Shown: positions 6,674-14,923 of the stretch, in pieces
Layout of the letters: the number at the start of each line of letters is the position of its first letter
Position numbering within the stretch: the stretch's first letter is position 1
Assembly: GCA_947501115.1 (NCBI GenBank)
Contig: CANMVX010000016.1
Coordinates: 1-64,000, forward strand
DNA: 64,000 nt
Source of the DNA: Haliscomenobacteraceae bacterium
GTDB taxonomy: Bacteria; Bacteroidota; Bacteroidia; Chitinophagales; Saprospiraceae
Direction of reading: 5' to 3'
Translations under genes and position numbers: made by a program
Notes under the pieces: model-generated
Seen by the model: only the letters and a program-made list of their open reading frames with translations
The model's database searches: none
Told to the model about the DNA's origin: nothing

Positions 6674-8998
6674 TTAATTTCCACCTTGTTGTCTTGCACT
6701 TCTCATTGGATTTGGAAATGCGGGTAAACCTCGTGACTTAAATAATTCAAATCTGGATGGGGTTGGTTTTTCAGGATAGTAATTATTGGACAAATCCACA
6801 TCAGCCGTTTCAAAATAGGGGTCAAGGGATATTTGTTTCACTTCACCTTTTGCTGGAAAAACTTTGGTAACGGTGAAATTATCTTTTCTCCATATTTCAG
6901 CAGGTACCCTGAATTCTTCCTTTGTCCCGTCGGTATATTCAAAAAGTAGGATAAGTGGCATTACGAGACCACCTTTATTTGAAAAAGTAATTTCGTAGTA
7001 ATTTTTATTGCTTGACAACACACTTTTTTCGGCTTCAGACATATTTTTCATTGCCTTATCTCTCTCACTGATTGATAAAGGTGTAACGGCGAATGGGTCA
7101 TAAGTTGAATAAAAATCTTTAAGACCTAAGTCTATTTCGTCTTGTGTTTTCAAGATTTCCTTTTCATTTCTCAAACTTGAAATATTCCTTTTACTTTCTG
7201 CCAAACCTTTTTGGTAAGGTAACTCCACCTCAGGGTTTTTTGAATCTATTTTATACCAGGAAACTTTGTCCAGGCCAATATCTACCTTATCGATGGTAAA
7301 GAACCAGCCGTGCCAGAACCAATCTAGATCAATGCCTGAAGCATCTTCAATCATTCTGAAAAAATCGGCAGGTGCCGGGTGTTTAAACATCCAGCGGGTA
7401 GAATACATCTTGAAAGCGTAATCAAACAATTCTCTTCCGAGGACCGTTTCTCTTAGTATATTGAGTGCCGTTGCAGGTTTACCATAAGCATTATTACCCA
7501 ATTGAAAGACAGATTCAGAATTGGTCATTATGGGTCTTATCTGGTTGATATCGCCATTCATATATTCTACTATATTGGATGCCGGACCTCTTCTCGAGGG
7601 ATAATCCCTTTCCCACTGTTGTTCTGCTAAATATTGTAAAAAGGAATTCAGCCCTTCATCCATCCATGTCCATTGTCTTTCGTCTGAATTGACAATCATG
7701 GGAAAATAATTATGCCCAACCTCATGGATGATTACGCTTATCATGCCATATTTTACTCTTTCGGAATAAGTTCCGTCCTCGTCGGGTCTTCCTCCATTAA
7801 AGCAAATCATGGGATATTCCATGCCTATGTTGTTAGTATGAATAGACCATGCAACCGGATATGGGTAATCAAATGTATGATGGGTGTACCATTTTAAAGT
7901 ATGAGCTACGGCTTTTGTTGAATATTGAGACCAAAGTGGATTACCTTCTTTAGGATAAGCGGACATGGCCATAACCACGGTACCATTTTTCTGAGCTACC
8001 CCCATGGCATCCCAGATAAATTTCCTGGAGGAAGCAAAGGCAAAATCACGTACATTATTAGCTTGAAAAACCCATGTTTTCTCGGTTTTTGCTCTGGTCA
8101 ATTCAGCTGCTCTTGCTTCCGTTTCTGTAACAATAGCCATTGGGTTAATTCGTTCCGATTTAGCTTTTTCAAACCGGGTGAACTGATCCTTTGTGAGTAC
8201 TTCTTTAGGGTTTGTTAAAACGCCTGTTGCAGCAACCACGTGATCTGAAGGTACAGTAAGGCTAACGGTATAATTACCAAAAGCAAGAGTAAACTCACCA
8301 GCCCCTAAAAATTGTTTGTTTTGCCAGCCCTCTATATCGTCATAGACACACATTCTTGGGAAAAACTGTGCGATAGTATATAAATAGTTATTATCCTTTG
8401 GAAAATATTCATAACCTGATCTGCCGCCTAGTCTGATACGATCATTGATGTTATACCACCATTTGATTTTAAATATGTAAGTCTCTCCAGGTTTTACTGG
8501 CTTTGGTGGATCTACCCTCATCATAGTTTTTACTACAGAATAAGGAATATCTTTCCCTGAAACATCTTTCACAAAATCGAGCTTGAAGCCCCCGTCAAAC
8601 CAGGGTTCCATGTCCTGAATTTGATTTAAGCTCATTCCTTGTTTCATATTTGAAGGAGCTGTAGTATAGGTATCTGATGTTTTTGATTGTTGGTTCTGAT
8701 CCATCTGAAGCCAAAGATATTCCAGTTGATCGGGGGAATTATTGGTATATGAAATCGTTTCTTCACCATAAACACGCTGTTTCTCATCATCGAGTCGTAT
8801 TTGCATGGTATAGTCGGCCTTTTGCTGCCAATATTGGTGTCCAGGTGCTCCTCCCCCTGTGCGGTAAGTGTTTGGGGTTGGTAATTCCGTATATATTTGA
8901 CGGAATTTGTCTGTCATTCCTCCCTGACTATAAGCATTGTTTGATGCAAAGCCTAATATAAGGAAAAGGAACATAAGGTTTAAGCGATTCATTTTCAT
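6674..8998 (-). CDS. M1-family metallopeptidase, exported
   Basis: The 774-residue product has a signal peptide ending near NNAYSQ and an M1 (aminopeptidase N-like) fold. The zinc site HEVGH is followed 18 residues later by the third ligand Glu (HEVGH...WMDEG), and the upstream NNIGMEYP corresponds to the GxMEN exopeptidase motif of M1 enzymes. The protein is predicted to act in the periplasm or at the surface, trimming peptides. Bacteroidota commonly carry several such paralogues with a long C-terminal region after the catalytic domain (here about residues 560-774). It is probably transcribed alone, with a near-match promoter TAACTTTA about 35 nt upstream. Confidence 0.9.
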   Translation of the reverse strand: MKMNRLNLMFLFLILGFASNNAYSQGGMTDKFRQIYTELPTPNTYRTGGGAPGHQYWQQKADYTMQIRLDDEKQRVYGEETISYTNNSPDQLEYLWLQMDQNQQSKTSDTYTTAPSNMKQGMSLNQIQDMEPWFDGGFKLDFVKDVSGKDIPYSVVKTMMRVDPPKPVKPGETYIFKIKWWYNINDRIRLGGRSGYEYFPKDNNYLYTIAQFFPRMCVYDDIEGWQNKQFLGAGEFTLAFGNYTVSLTVPSDHVVAATGVLTNPKEVLTKDQFTRFEKAKSERINPMAIVTETEARAAELTRAKTEKTWVFQANNVRDFAFASSRKFIWDAMGVAQKNGTVVMAMSAYPKEGNPLWSQYSTKAVAHTLKWYTHHTFDYPYPVAWSIHTNNIGMEYPMICFNGGRPDEDGTYSERVKYGMISVIIHEVGHNYFPMIVNSDERQWTWMDEGLNSFLQYLAEQQWERDYPSRRGPASNIVEYMNGDINQIRPIMTNSESVFQLGNNAYGKPATALNILRETVLGRELFDYAFKMYSTRWMFKHPAPADFFRMIEDASGIDLDWFWHGWFFTIDKVDIGLDKVSWYKIDSKNPEVELPYQKGLAESKRNISSLRNEKEILKTQDEIDLGLKDFYSTYDPFAVTPLSISERDKAMKNMSEAEKSVLSSNKNYYEITFSNKGGLVMPLILLFEYTDGTKEEFRVPAEIWRKDNFTVTKVFPAKGEVKQISLDPYFETADVDLSNNYYPEKPTPSRFELFKSRGLPAFPNPMRSARQQGGN

Positions 8999-9485
8999 AA
9001 GATCAAGTAGTTGAGTAGCTAAAATTAAAGTAAAGTTAGGAAAATGTTATTAGTTATTGCTTTTTAGCCTTTGGTAATTGGTAGATAGGGCTAAGAAGTT
9101 TATTTAGGTATTAAAGTTTCGAATCAAATTTTGACCCTTACCTATTGATATGTTAGGCGGCCAAAATGAATTAAAGCCATTATTTTAGTGCTTATACCTT
9201 TTTCTGACCTTTTAAAAGGAATAGTTCACTACAAACATAAAAATCATCAAGATATTAATCTTGGTCAGGTATCATACCTCTAAATAATAATAGATGTTTT
9301 CATAAAAATTTTTGAAACGAATAAATAAGTGTCTTATTTAACCCAATAATCAATAAGTTTTTAATTTCAGTTTCACTGTATGGAAATATACCTTTATCCT
9401 CATTAAAATTAAAATATTAGGAGTATAAACGGAGCATATTTATAAACCAACTGAATGAATATGAATTACTTGTAAATATGAAATT
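8999..9485. other. AT-rich intergenic region without a visible gene
   Basis: 487 bp between two minus-strand genes. No open reading frame of useful length, tRNA or strong terminator is seen. It should contain the peptidase promoter at its left end and the 3' end of the symporter transcript at its right. One GTTAGGC heptamer occurs near 9152 but has no partner box. Confidence 0.5.
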
Positions 9486-10691
9486 TTATTTTGGTATTAT
9501 AAATCCTTCCCACTTAGCAATTACAGTAGGTGCTGCACAGTGACTGATCACATTGACACTGGTTCGAACGGGATCAATAAGTACATCTATTCCGAGCAAA
9601 AGGCCAAGCGCTTCTGTTGGCAGCCCAAAAGTGGGGAATAACGCTGCCAGAACTACAAAATTAGCTCTGGGAATACCCGCTACTCCTTTGCTGGTAATCT
9701 TTAGTATGAGAAGGATTAAAATCTGTTGATCAAAGGATAACGGGATGTTAGCTGCCTGTGCGACAAAAAGGGTTGCCATGCCCAAATATAAAGTACTTCC
9801 ATTCAGATTTAAGCTTAGACTCAGCGGCGCCACAATACCAATCAGCTTTTTGGGAATGCCATAATTTTCCAGATTAGTTAGTGTCTGGGGTAATGCCGCA
9901 GCACTGGAGGTAGTGGCAAAGGCAATTAAAAAGGGTTCTTTTATATGATAGATAAAGCGCTTTAATGGTATGTTGAAAACAATCAAACTTCCAAAAAGTA
10001 CAACAATCAGAAAGAATAATTGGGCGATCCAGGCACTGAAAATAAATGAGGCTAATCCTGTTAAGGTTTCTGGTCCACTAGATGCGGTAATGGCCATTGC
10101 AGCAAATACAGCTGGGGGTGCTAAGAAAAAAATGAATTGGGTGAATTTAAAAGCTATTTCTGCAAGAGAATCTGTAAATTGTAAAACGGGTTTTGCCTTT
10201 TCCCCCACAGCTAAGGCGGCTACTCCGAAAATAAAGGAGAAAATAACAATTTGTAAGATATCACCTCTAGCCATGGCATCAATAATACTGGTTGGAAAGG
10301 CGTTGACAAGTAAGTCATTTAAAGTCATACTTGTCTGATTTACAGATTCTTGACTATCCAGGTTTATACCATTACCAGATTTGAACAGAAGCGATGTGAA
10401 CCAGCCAATCAGTAGCGCCAGAGTACTCCAAACCTCAAAACATAAAAGCGATTTCCATCCCAATCTACCCAGATCATTTGCACTTTCCGCATTTCCTAAA
10501 GCTCTGATGAGAACACTAAAAAGGATTGGTGCAATAACCGCTTTGATGAGTCGGAGAAATATATCATTGATGAATTTGAAATGCATGGTTAATTCCGGAT
10601 AAATTAATCCAAACAGAAGTCCTGAAAAAGCAGCTATGAATAACCAGTTTGACAGCGAAATACCTTTGATAAATTCCCAGAAAGGCTTCAT
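9486..10691 (-). CDS. Dicarboxylate/amino acid:cation symporter (DAACS)
   Basis: The 401-residue polytopic membrane protein belongs to the GltP/DctA family. Visible are the serine-rich reentrant loop FATTSSAAALPQTL, the SLSLNLNGSTLYLGMA segment (the family has NMDG or similar in this helix), and the substrate-site stretch IDVLIDPVRTSVNVISH. In these carriers a conserved Arg in the DPxRT motif helps choose acidic amino acids or dicarboxylates. It probably takes up glutamate/aspartate or C4-dicarboxylates with Na+ or H+ in the inner membrane. It stands alone, with nearly 500 bp of noncoding DNA downstream and 199 bp upstream. Confidence 0.88.
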   Translation of the reverse strand: MKPFWEFIKGISLSNWLFIAAFSGLLFGLIYPELTMHFKFINDIFLRLIKAVIAPILFSVLIRALGNAESANDLGRLGWKSLLCFEVWSTLALLIGWFTSLLFKSGNGINLDSQESVNQTSMTLNDLLVNAFPTSIIDAMARGDILQIVIFSFIFGVAALAVGEKAKPVLQFTDSLAEIAFKFTQFIFFLAPPAVFAAMAITASSGPETLTGLASFIFSAWIAQLFFLIVVLFGSLIVFNIPLKRFIYHIKEPFLIAFATTSSAAALPQTLTNLENYGIPKKLIGIVAPLSLSLNLNGSTLYLGMATLFVAQAANIPLSFDQQILILLILKITSKGVAGIPRANFVVLAALFPTFGLPTEALGLLLGIDVLIDPVRTSVNVISHCAAPTVIAKWEGFIIPK

Positions 10692-10890
10692 CTCATTGTT
10701 TTATGTTAAATTGATGTAAAATAGTTTATTTAGCGTTATTTTCAAGCCATAAATATTGAAATACGCACAAAGGGTCAGAATTTCTATACTAGATTATCTC
10801 GGATAAATTTTCTGTAAAGGACTTGAAAAAATGTACTCATTAAGAAATTTAATTATTTGATGAGTACGTATGGTTCATTAATTTGAAATG

Positions 10891-12390
10891 CTATGCTTCA
10901 AAGGTTTTGGTATTCAATGCAACCCCGTTGACACTATAATGAGTAAACTGAATTTGCTTCGTATCCTTAACATTGTAGGTTTGTACGCTTAAAAAGCCTC
11001 CAACGATATTCAAATACTCATGTTCAGGGTATATTTCATTCTTTTTCCATCCGCCTGCGTGCTCATCGCTTGCAGGTCCGCAAGCAAATTCATAAGTTCC
11101 TGTTGTTAAGTGTTTTGAAACATATTGCCAATGCCTGTCCCCGCACACAACAAAAGTGTTTTTGTCCCCCTTTATAAATCCGCGAATTAGATCACCCTCA
11201 TATTTAAAATTTGAGTTGGAATGATTATCTCTTTTTTGTGGACGATCAGGCCCCATGATAGGAGTGGGTGAAATCAGAATTTTAAAGGTAGCATCGGAAG
11301 CCTTATAAGTCTGTTGAAACCAATCCATCTGTTCTTTTCCCCATATTGTTTTATCAGGACCATCGGGCATTTCATTTGGCATTCTGTAGTCACGACCATC
11401 AAATAACCAAATTTGAACATCTTTTCCCCATCTAAAGGTTCGGTAGGATTTTTCGCTATGTGGCACTTGCTGTTTAAATAGGCTGGCTCCCTGTTCAAAG
11501 GTAAATTCCCCCATAAACTTATTTTTAGACGCCGGGTGACAATCGTTCATCCAGGTATCGTGGTCGTCTTTCATAAAATAGCAGGGAATATGTTGATAAA
11601 AAGCTACATTACTGGGTAGGCTATTCATTTTTTGCCAATTCCAACGAGCAAGGTCCAATGTTTTTGATATTCTATCATGGTATAAAACATCACCCGTATG
11701 GACTAAAAAGTGAGGTTCCAGCTTTTTCATTTCATTGAAAATCTTGAATCCACCATTTTCCAGAATATCCTGATGAGCATATTCGTGGCAAGTAGTCACC
11801 ATAAAATGAATGGGAGCGGATAATTCCTTAGGTGGAGAGGTGATGAAGCTGCCCTCAAGGGTTTTTGCTCCTTTATTATTGGTTTTACCCAGAACAACGA
11901 TTTCATATTTTGTATTTTCAGCAAGGTTCTGTAGCGTAAATTGAAAAGTATAATCAGTATCAGTATCTACTTTTTCCCAAGGCGTTGTTTTCCATGTTGT
12001 GGTGTTTTGAGGACGGTATTTAATCATCATTTGACCTGCTATCCCAGGAACTGCCCCGTCTAAGGTTTCTATGGTATGTCCTTCAGGCATTACGACCTTA
12101 ACCTTCTTATCAGGCCTTCCCATATTATACTTTTTGGCAAAATAGTCTTCATTCTGCCATTCATTTACTAAGTCATCCCAGTATAGAATGGTAGGAAGTA
12201 TGCCTTTATCTTTTACGCGTGCCTCACGTTGAGTTAATCTTGCCCATATAATGGCTGAGGTTGAGGATATTTCACCGATTTTTATTCCCGTTGTAAAATA
12301 AGGCGTATCCAACATCGCGCTTAAATTCATGGTAGGTATGGTAACCAACATCCCTAAAGAACTTTGGATTATAAATTTCCTTCTTTTCAT
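10891..12390 (-). CDS. PhoD-like metallophosphatase
   Basis: The 499-residue product has a Tat-like or Sec signal (MKRRKFIIQSSLGMLVTIPT), an N-terminal fibronectin-like PhoD_N region (about 30-190) and a metallophosphatase domain. Metal-binding motifs seen are LVHTGDVLYHD, KDDHDTWMND and VVCGDRHWQ. The PhoD family are Ca/Fe-dependent phosphomonoesterases or phosphodiesterases acting outside the cytoplasm, often exported by Tat. No phosphate-regulation genes lie nearby, so its role in phosphate acquisition is only inferred. A TAAATTTG -7 match lies at 12399-12406, very close to the start codon, which would give an almost leaderless message. Confidence 0.85.
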   Translation of the reverse strand: MKRRKFIIQSSLGMLVTIPTMNLSAMLDTPYFTTGIKIGEISSTSAIIWARLTQREARVKDKGILPTILYWDDLVNEWQNEDYFAKKYNMGRPDKKVKVVMPEGHTIETLDGAVPGIAGQMMIKYRPQNTTTWKTTPWEKVDTDTDYTFQFTLQNLAENTKYEIVVLGKTNNKGAKTLEGSFITSPPKELSAPIHFMVTTCHEYAHQDILENGGFKIFNEMKKLEPHFLVHTGDVLYHDRISKTLDLARWNWQKMNSLPSNVAFYQHIPCYFMKDDHDTWMNDCHPASKNKFMGEFTFEQGASLFKQQVPHSEKSYRTFRWGKDVQIWLFDGRDYRMPNEMPDGPDKTIWGKEQMDWFQQTYKASDATFKILISPTPIMGPDRPQKRDNHSNSNFKYEGDLIRGFIKGDKNTFVVCGDRHWQYVSKHLTTGTYEFACGPASDEHAGGWKKNEIYPEHEYLNIVGGFLSVQTYNVKDTKQIQFTHYSVNGVALNTKTFEA

Positions 12391-12547
12391 GATAGTTGCA
12401 AATTTAATTTTAATGAAGCTAAAGTTTTTAGCCGACTGGGTGTATTACATACCAAAGTATGTATAATTTATTAACTCTGCAACAAAGGAATTGCTTTAGA
12501 GTAAGTTTATGTATATAAATTTTCGTATCTCACCTAACCAAAGGAAA

Positions 12548-12581
12548 AATCATAGAAAACATTGGATAGTTTTCTATGATT
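12548..12581 (-). terminator. Terminator of thrABC
   Basis: A 13-bp perfect stem (AATCATAGAAAAC with GTTTTCTATGATT, 8-nt loop) ends on the minus strand in ATTTTTCC. It lies about 70 nt beyond the thrC stop, so it is well placed to end the thrABC transcript. Confidence 0.7.
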
Positions 12582-12612
12582 ATAAGGACAACAAAATTTA
12601 AAGCCTGAGTCA

Positions 12613-12642
12613 AATTGAACAAGAAGTAAGCTTTGTTCAATT
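12613..12642 (-). terminator. Second hairpin directly after thrC
   Basis: A 10-bp perfect stem, AATTGAACAA with TTGTTCAATT around a 10-nt loop, starts 11 nt after the thrC stop codon. No long T run follows on the minus strand, so it may protect the 3' end or assist the stronger terminator at 12548-12581. Confidence 0.45.
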
Positions 12643-12653
12643 AATTCTTTTAC

Positions 12654-13979
12654 CTAAAACCTTTTTAGAAGGTAATTTTTAAAATCATCATATTTTGTAT
12701 CCATTTCTATGGACACTTTTTCTTTATTTGCCAATATAGCTAGTCTTTCTGGTACGTCTATGGTACGTCCCAATATTCTTTCCACGTCGGGTTTAAACTT
12801 TGAAGAATGGGCTGTTTCTAATATAATTCCGTAAGTGTTTGGATGACTTTCCATGTAATCTTTTAACGCATAATATCCCACCGCACCGTGTGGATCTATA
12901 ATATAGTTGTAATTTTGATATACTTCCTTGAGAGCATTTTCCGTTTGGGTATCATCTACGGCTATTCCCGTAATTTCATTTTTTACAATGTTCCACGTGG
13001 AACATTCTTTTGAATTACTTTCAAAAATATCTAAAATTCTTGGGAAGTTAGATGGATTTCCAACGTCCATGGCATTTGATAAGGTTCTAATGGCGGGTTT
13101 TGCTACATATTCTCCGGTAGATAAATAATCTGGAACTATTTTATTTACATTGGTTGCGGCTATAAAGTGATGAATAGGCAGGCCCAATTGTTTGGCGATT
13201 AGACCTGCTGTAATATTGCCAAAATTACCACTCGGAACTACGTAGGTTATGTCTTTGGTCTTTCTTGTTTTTTCTGATATTTGCCTGTAGCTTTCGAAGT
13301 AATAAAAGGATTGAGGAATCAAACGAGCAATATTAATGGAATTGGCAGAAGATAAGCGTAGTTGAGAATTTAAATCTTTATCGAGAAAAGCTTCTTTTAC
13401 CAGCGCCTGACAATCGTCAAAAGTACCATCTATTTCTAATGCATGTACATTACCTCCCAGGGTGGTTAGTTGCTTTTCCTGTAACTCACTTACTTTTCCT
13501 TTTGGGTATAGAATAACAACGCTAATGCCAGGAACGTGATGAAATCCAAAGGCAACAGCTCCGCCCGTATCTCCGGATGTGGCAACAAGTATGATTAATT
13601 CTTGTTTATTGTCACCATTGTAATATTGCATTATTCTGGACATAAATCGTGCGCCAAAATCTTTAAAGGCTAAGGATGGTCCGTGAAATAATTCTAAAGT
13701 AGCTATATTATCATTTAAGAGATAATTTGGCGCAGGAAAATTAATAGCGTCGTAGGTAATTTCTGCTAATTTTTCGTCGGGAATAGATCCTTCAAAAAGA
13801 TGTTTTGCTATTTGAAAGGAATTTTCCTGAAAAGAGTTTTCCTCAAACTTTTCCCAGAATGTGTGGGGTAAAGGTTTTATCTTAGACATGTACAAACCAT
13901 TGTCGGGGGGTAGCCCTTCCATTATGGCTCTTTCTAAATCGACAACAAATGCTTTGTTTTTCGTGCTGTAAAGTTTCAT
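12654..13979 (-). CDS. thrC: Threonine synthase
   Basis: The 441-residue PLP enzyme makes threonine from O-phosphohomoserine. The Schiff-base lysine is Lys106 in GPSLAFKDFGARFM, followed by ATSGDTGGAVAFGF and the later VPSGNFGNITAG loop. The N-terminal KLYSTKNKAFVVDLERAIMEGLPPDNGLY is typical of the bacterial class. It is the last gene of thrABC, 13 nt after thrB. Its coding sequence contains a parS-like palindrome at 12989-13004. Confidence 0.95.
   Translation of the reverse strand: MKLYSTKNKAFVVDLERAIMEGLPPDNGLYMSKIKPLPHTFWEKFEENSFQENSFQIAKHLFEGSIPDEKLAEITYDAINFPAPNYLLNDNIATLELFHGPSLAFKDFGARFMSRIMQYYNGDNKQELIILVATSGDTGGAVAFGFHHVPGISVVILYPKGKVSELQEKQLTTLGGNVHALEIDGTFDDCQALVKEAFLDKDLNSQLRLSSANSINIARLIPQSFYYFESYRQISEKTRKTKDITYVVPSGNFGNITAGLIAKQLGLPIHHFIAATNVNKIVPDYLSTGEYVAKPAIRTLSNAMDVGNPSNFPRILDIFESNSKECSTWNIVKNEITGIAVDDTQTENALKEVYQNYNYIIDPHGAVGYYALKDYMESHPNTYGIILETAHSSKFKPDVERILGRTIDVPERLAILANKEKVSIEMDTKYDDFKNYLLKRF
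12989..13004. other. parS: parS-like ParB binding site inside thrC
   Basis: The 16-mer TGTTCCACGTGGAACA is a perfect palindrome and fits the widely conserved chromosomal parS consensus TGTTNCACGTGNAACA; the symmetry extends one base further on each side. On the coding strand it spells Cys-Ser-Thr-Trp-Asn in thrC, so the site is embedded in a gene, as parS sites often are. ParB binds such sites and spreads to organise the origin region for segregation. The parAB genes are not in this window. Only one copy was found here. Confidence 0.8.
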
Positions 13980-13992
13980 GAATATATCTTTA

Positions 13993-14919
13993 TTAAGAAA
14001 GAACTTCGGCTCCTACCTGATTTATTTTCCCAGTGTACAAAGTGGCAGGAATGCCGTGTAGTTCAAAAATATTTTTCATTGCCATACCTCCTTTTTTGGC
14101 AGCCGTTTCTCCTTTAAAAAGGGCGAAAATAGATGGTCCAGCACCAGAAATACTGCAACCCAAAGCATCTTTTTTTAAAGCCATATTTTTTATTTCATAA
14201 AAATGAGGTATTAACACAGCTCGTTGAGGTTCAATGATATGATCTGTCAAAGATCTTCCAATCAGTTCATAATCAGAACGATAGAGTCCAGCAATGAAAG
14301 ATGCCAGATTTCCAGTTTGTGCAATACACTTTTGGAGAGAAATATCAGGTTTGAGTATATTTCGGGAATCTCTAGTTAGAACTTCTACTTCAGGGTAAAT
14401 TACCGCGGCTACCAGATCGTCGGGAATGGGTAGTGAAGTTATGTCAAGGGTTGCATTTTCACGAATTAAAATAATGCCCCCAAGTAAAGATGGCGCAACA
14501 TTATCGGCATGATAGGATCCGTCGGCAAGTTGCTCCCCCAGTACGGCAAAATGTAATAGCTCCTTCTTAGTCAGGAGATTTCCTAACAAAGTATTTACGG
14601 CAAAAACGCCAGCTACAGCACTGGCAGCACTGGAACCCAGTCCGCTGCCAAAGGGCATTCTTTTGTGGATATCCAGTTCAATACCTATCTCGCTTTTTCC
14701 AAGGAAATTCAATAGTGCCTGAGCCGAAAAAGTAGCCGTATTTTTTTCTGGCGAAAATGGCAAACGGTTCGTTCCGGTAATCTGGCCAATGCTCATCCCC
14801 TTTCCGTCAGAAAATCGCGCAACTACCTCATCTCCGGGACTCCCCAGAGCAAAGCCTAAAATATCATAACCTACCCCAATATTAGCCACCGAGGCGGGTG
14901 CAAAAACACGAATCTCCAT
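13993..14919 (-). CDS. thrB: Homoserine kinase
   Basis: The 308-residue GHMP kinase phosphorylates homoserine for threonine synthase. The ATP loop PFGSGLGSSAASAVAG is present, and the domain opens with MEIRVFAPASVANIGVGYD. The start was set at 14919, 4 nt after the thrA stop, because a longer reading to 14994 would overlap thrA by 71 nt and add 25 residues outside the family. The family alternative, diphosphomevalonate or other GHMP kinases, is excluded by context between thrA and thrC. Confidence 0.93.
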   Translation of the reverse strand: MEIRVFAPASVANIGVGYDILGFALGSPGDEVVARFSDGKGMSIGQITGTNRLPFSPEKNTATFSAQALLNFLGKSEIGIELDIHKRMPFGSGLGSSAASAVAGVFAVNTLLGNLLTKKELLHFAVLGEQLADGSYHADNVAPSLLGGIILIRENATLDITSLPIPDDLVAAVIYPEVEVLTRDSRNILKPDISLQKCIAQTGNLASFIAGLYRSDYELIGRSLTDHIIEPQRAVLIPHFYEIKNMALKKDALGCSISGAGPSIFALFKGETAAKKGGMAMKNIFELHGIPATLYTGKINQVGAEVLS

Positions 14920-14923
14920 AAGA

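Noticed and set aside
9152..9158. GTTAGGC, the classical attC core heptamer, in the 487-bp gap after the M1 peptidase
   Set aside because: No AAC-containing R box or inverted stem lies within 150 bp on either strand, so it is most likely chance.
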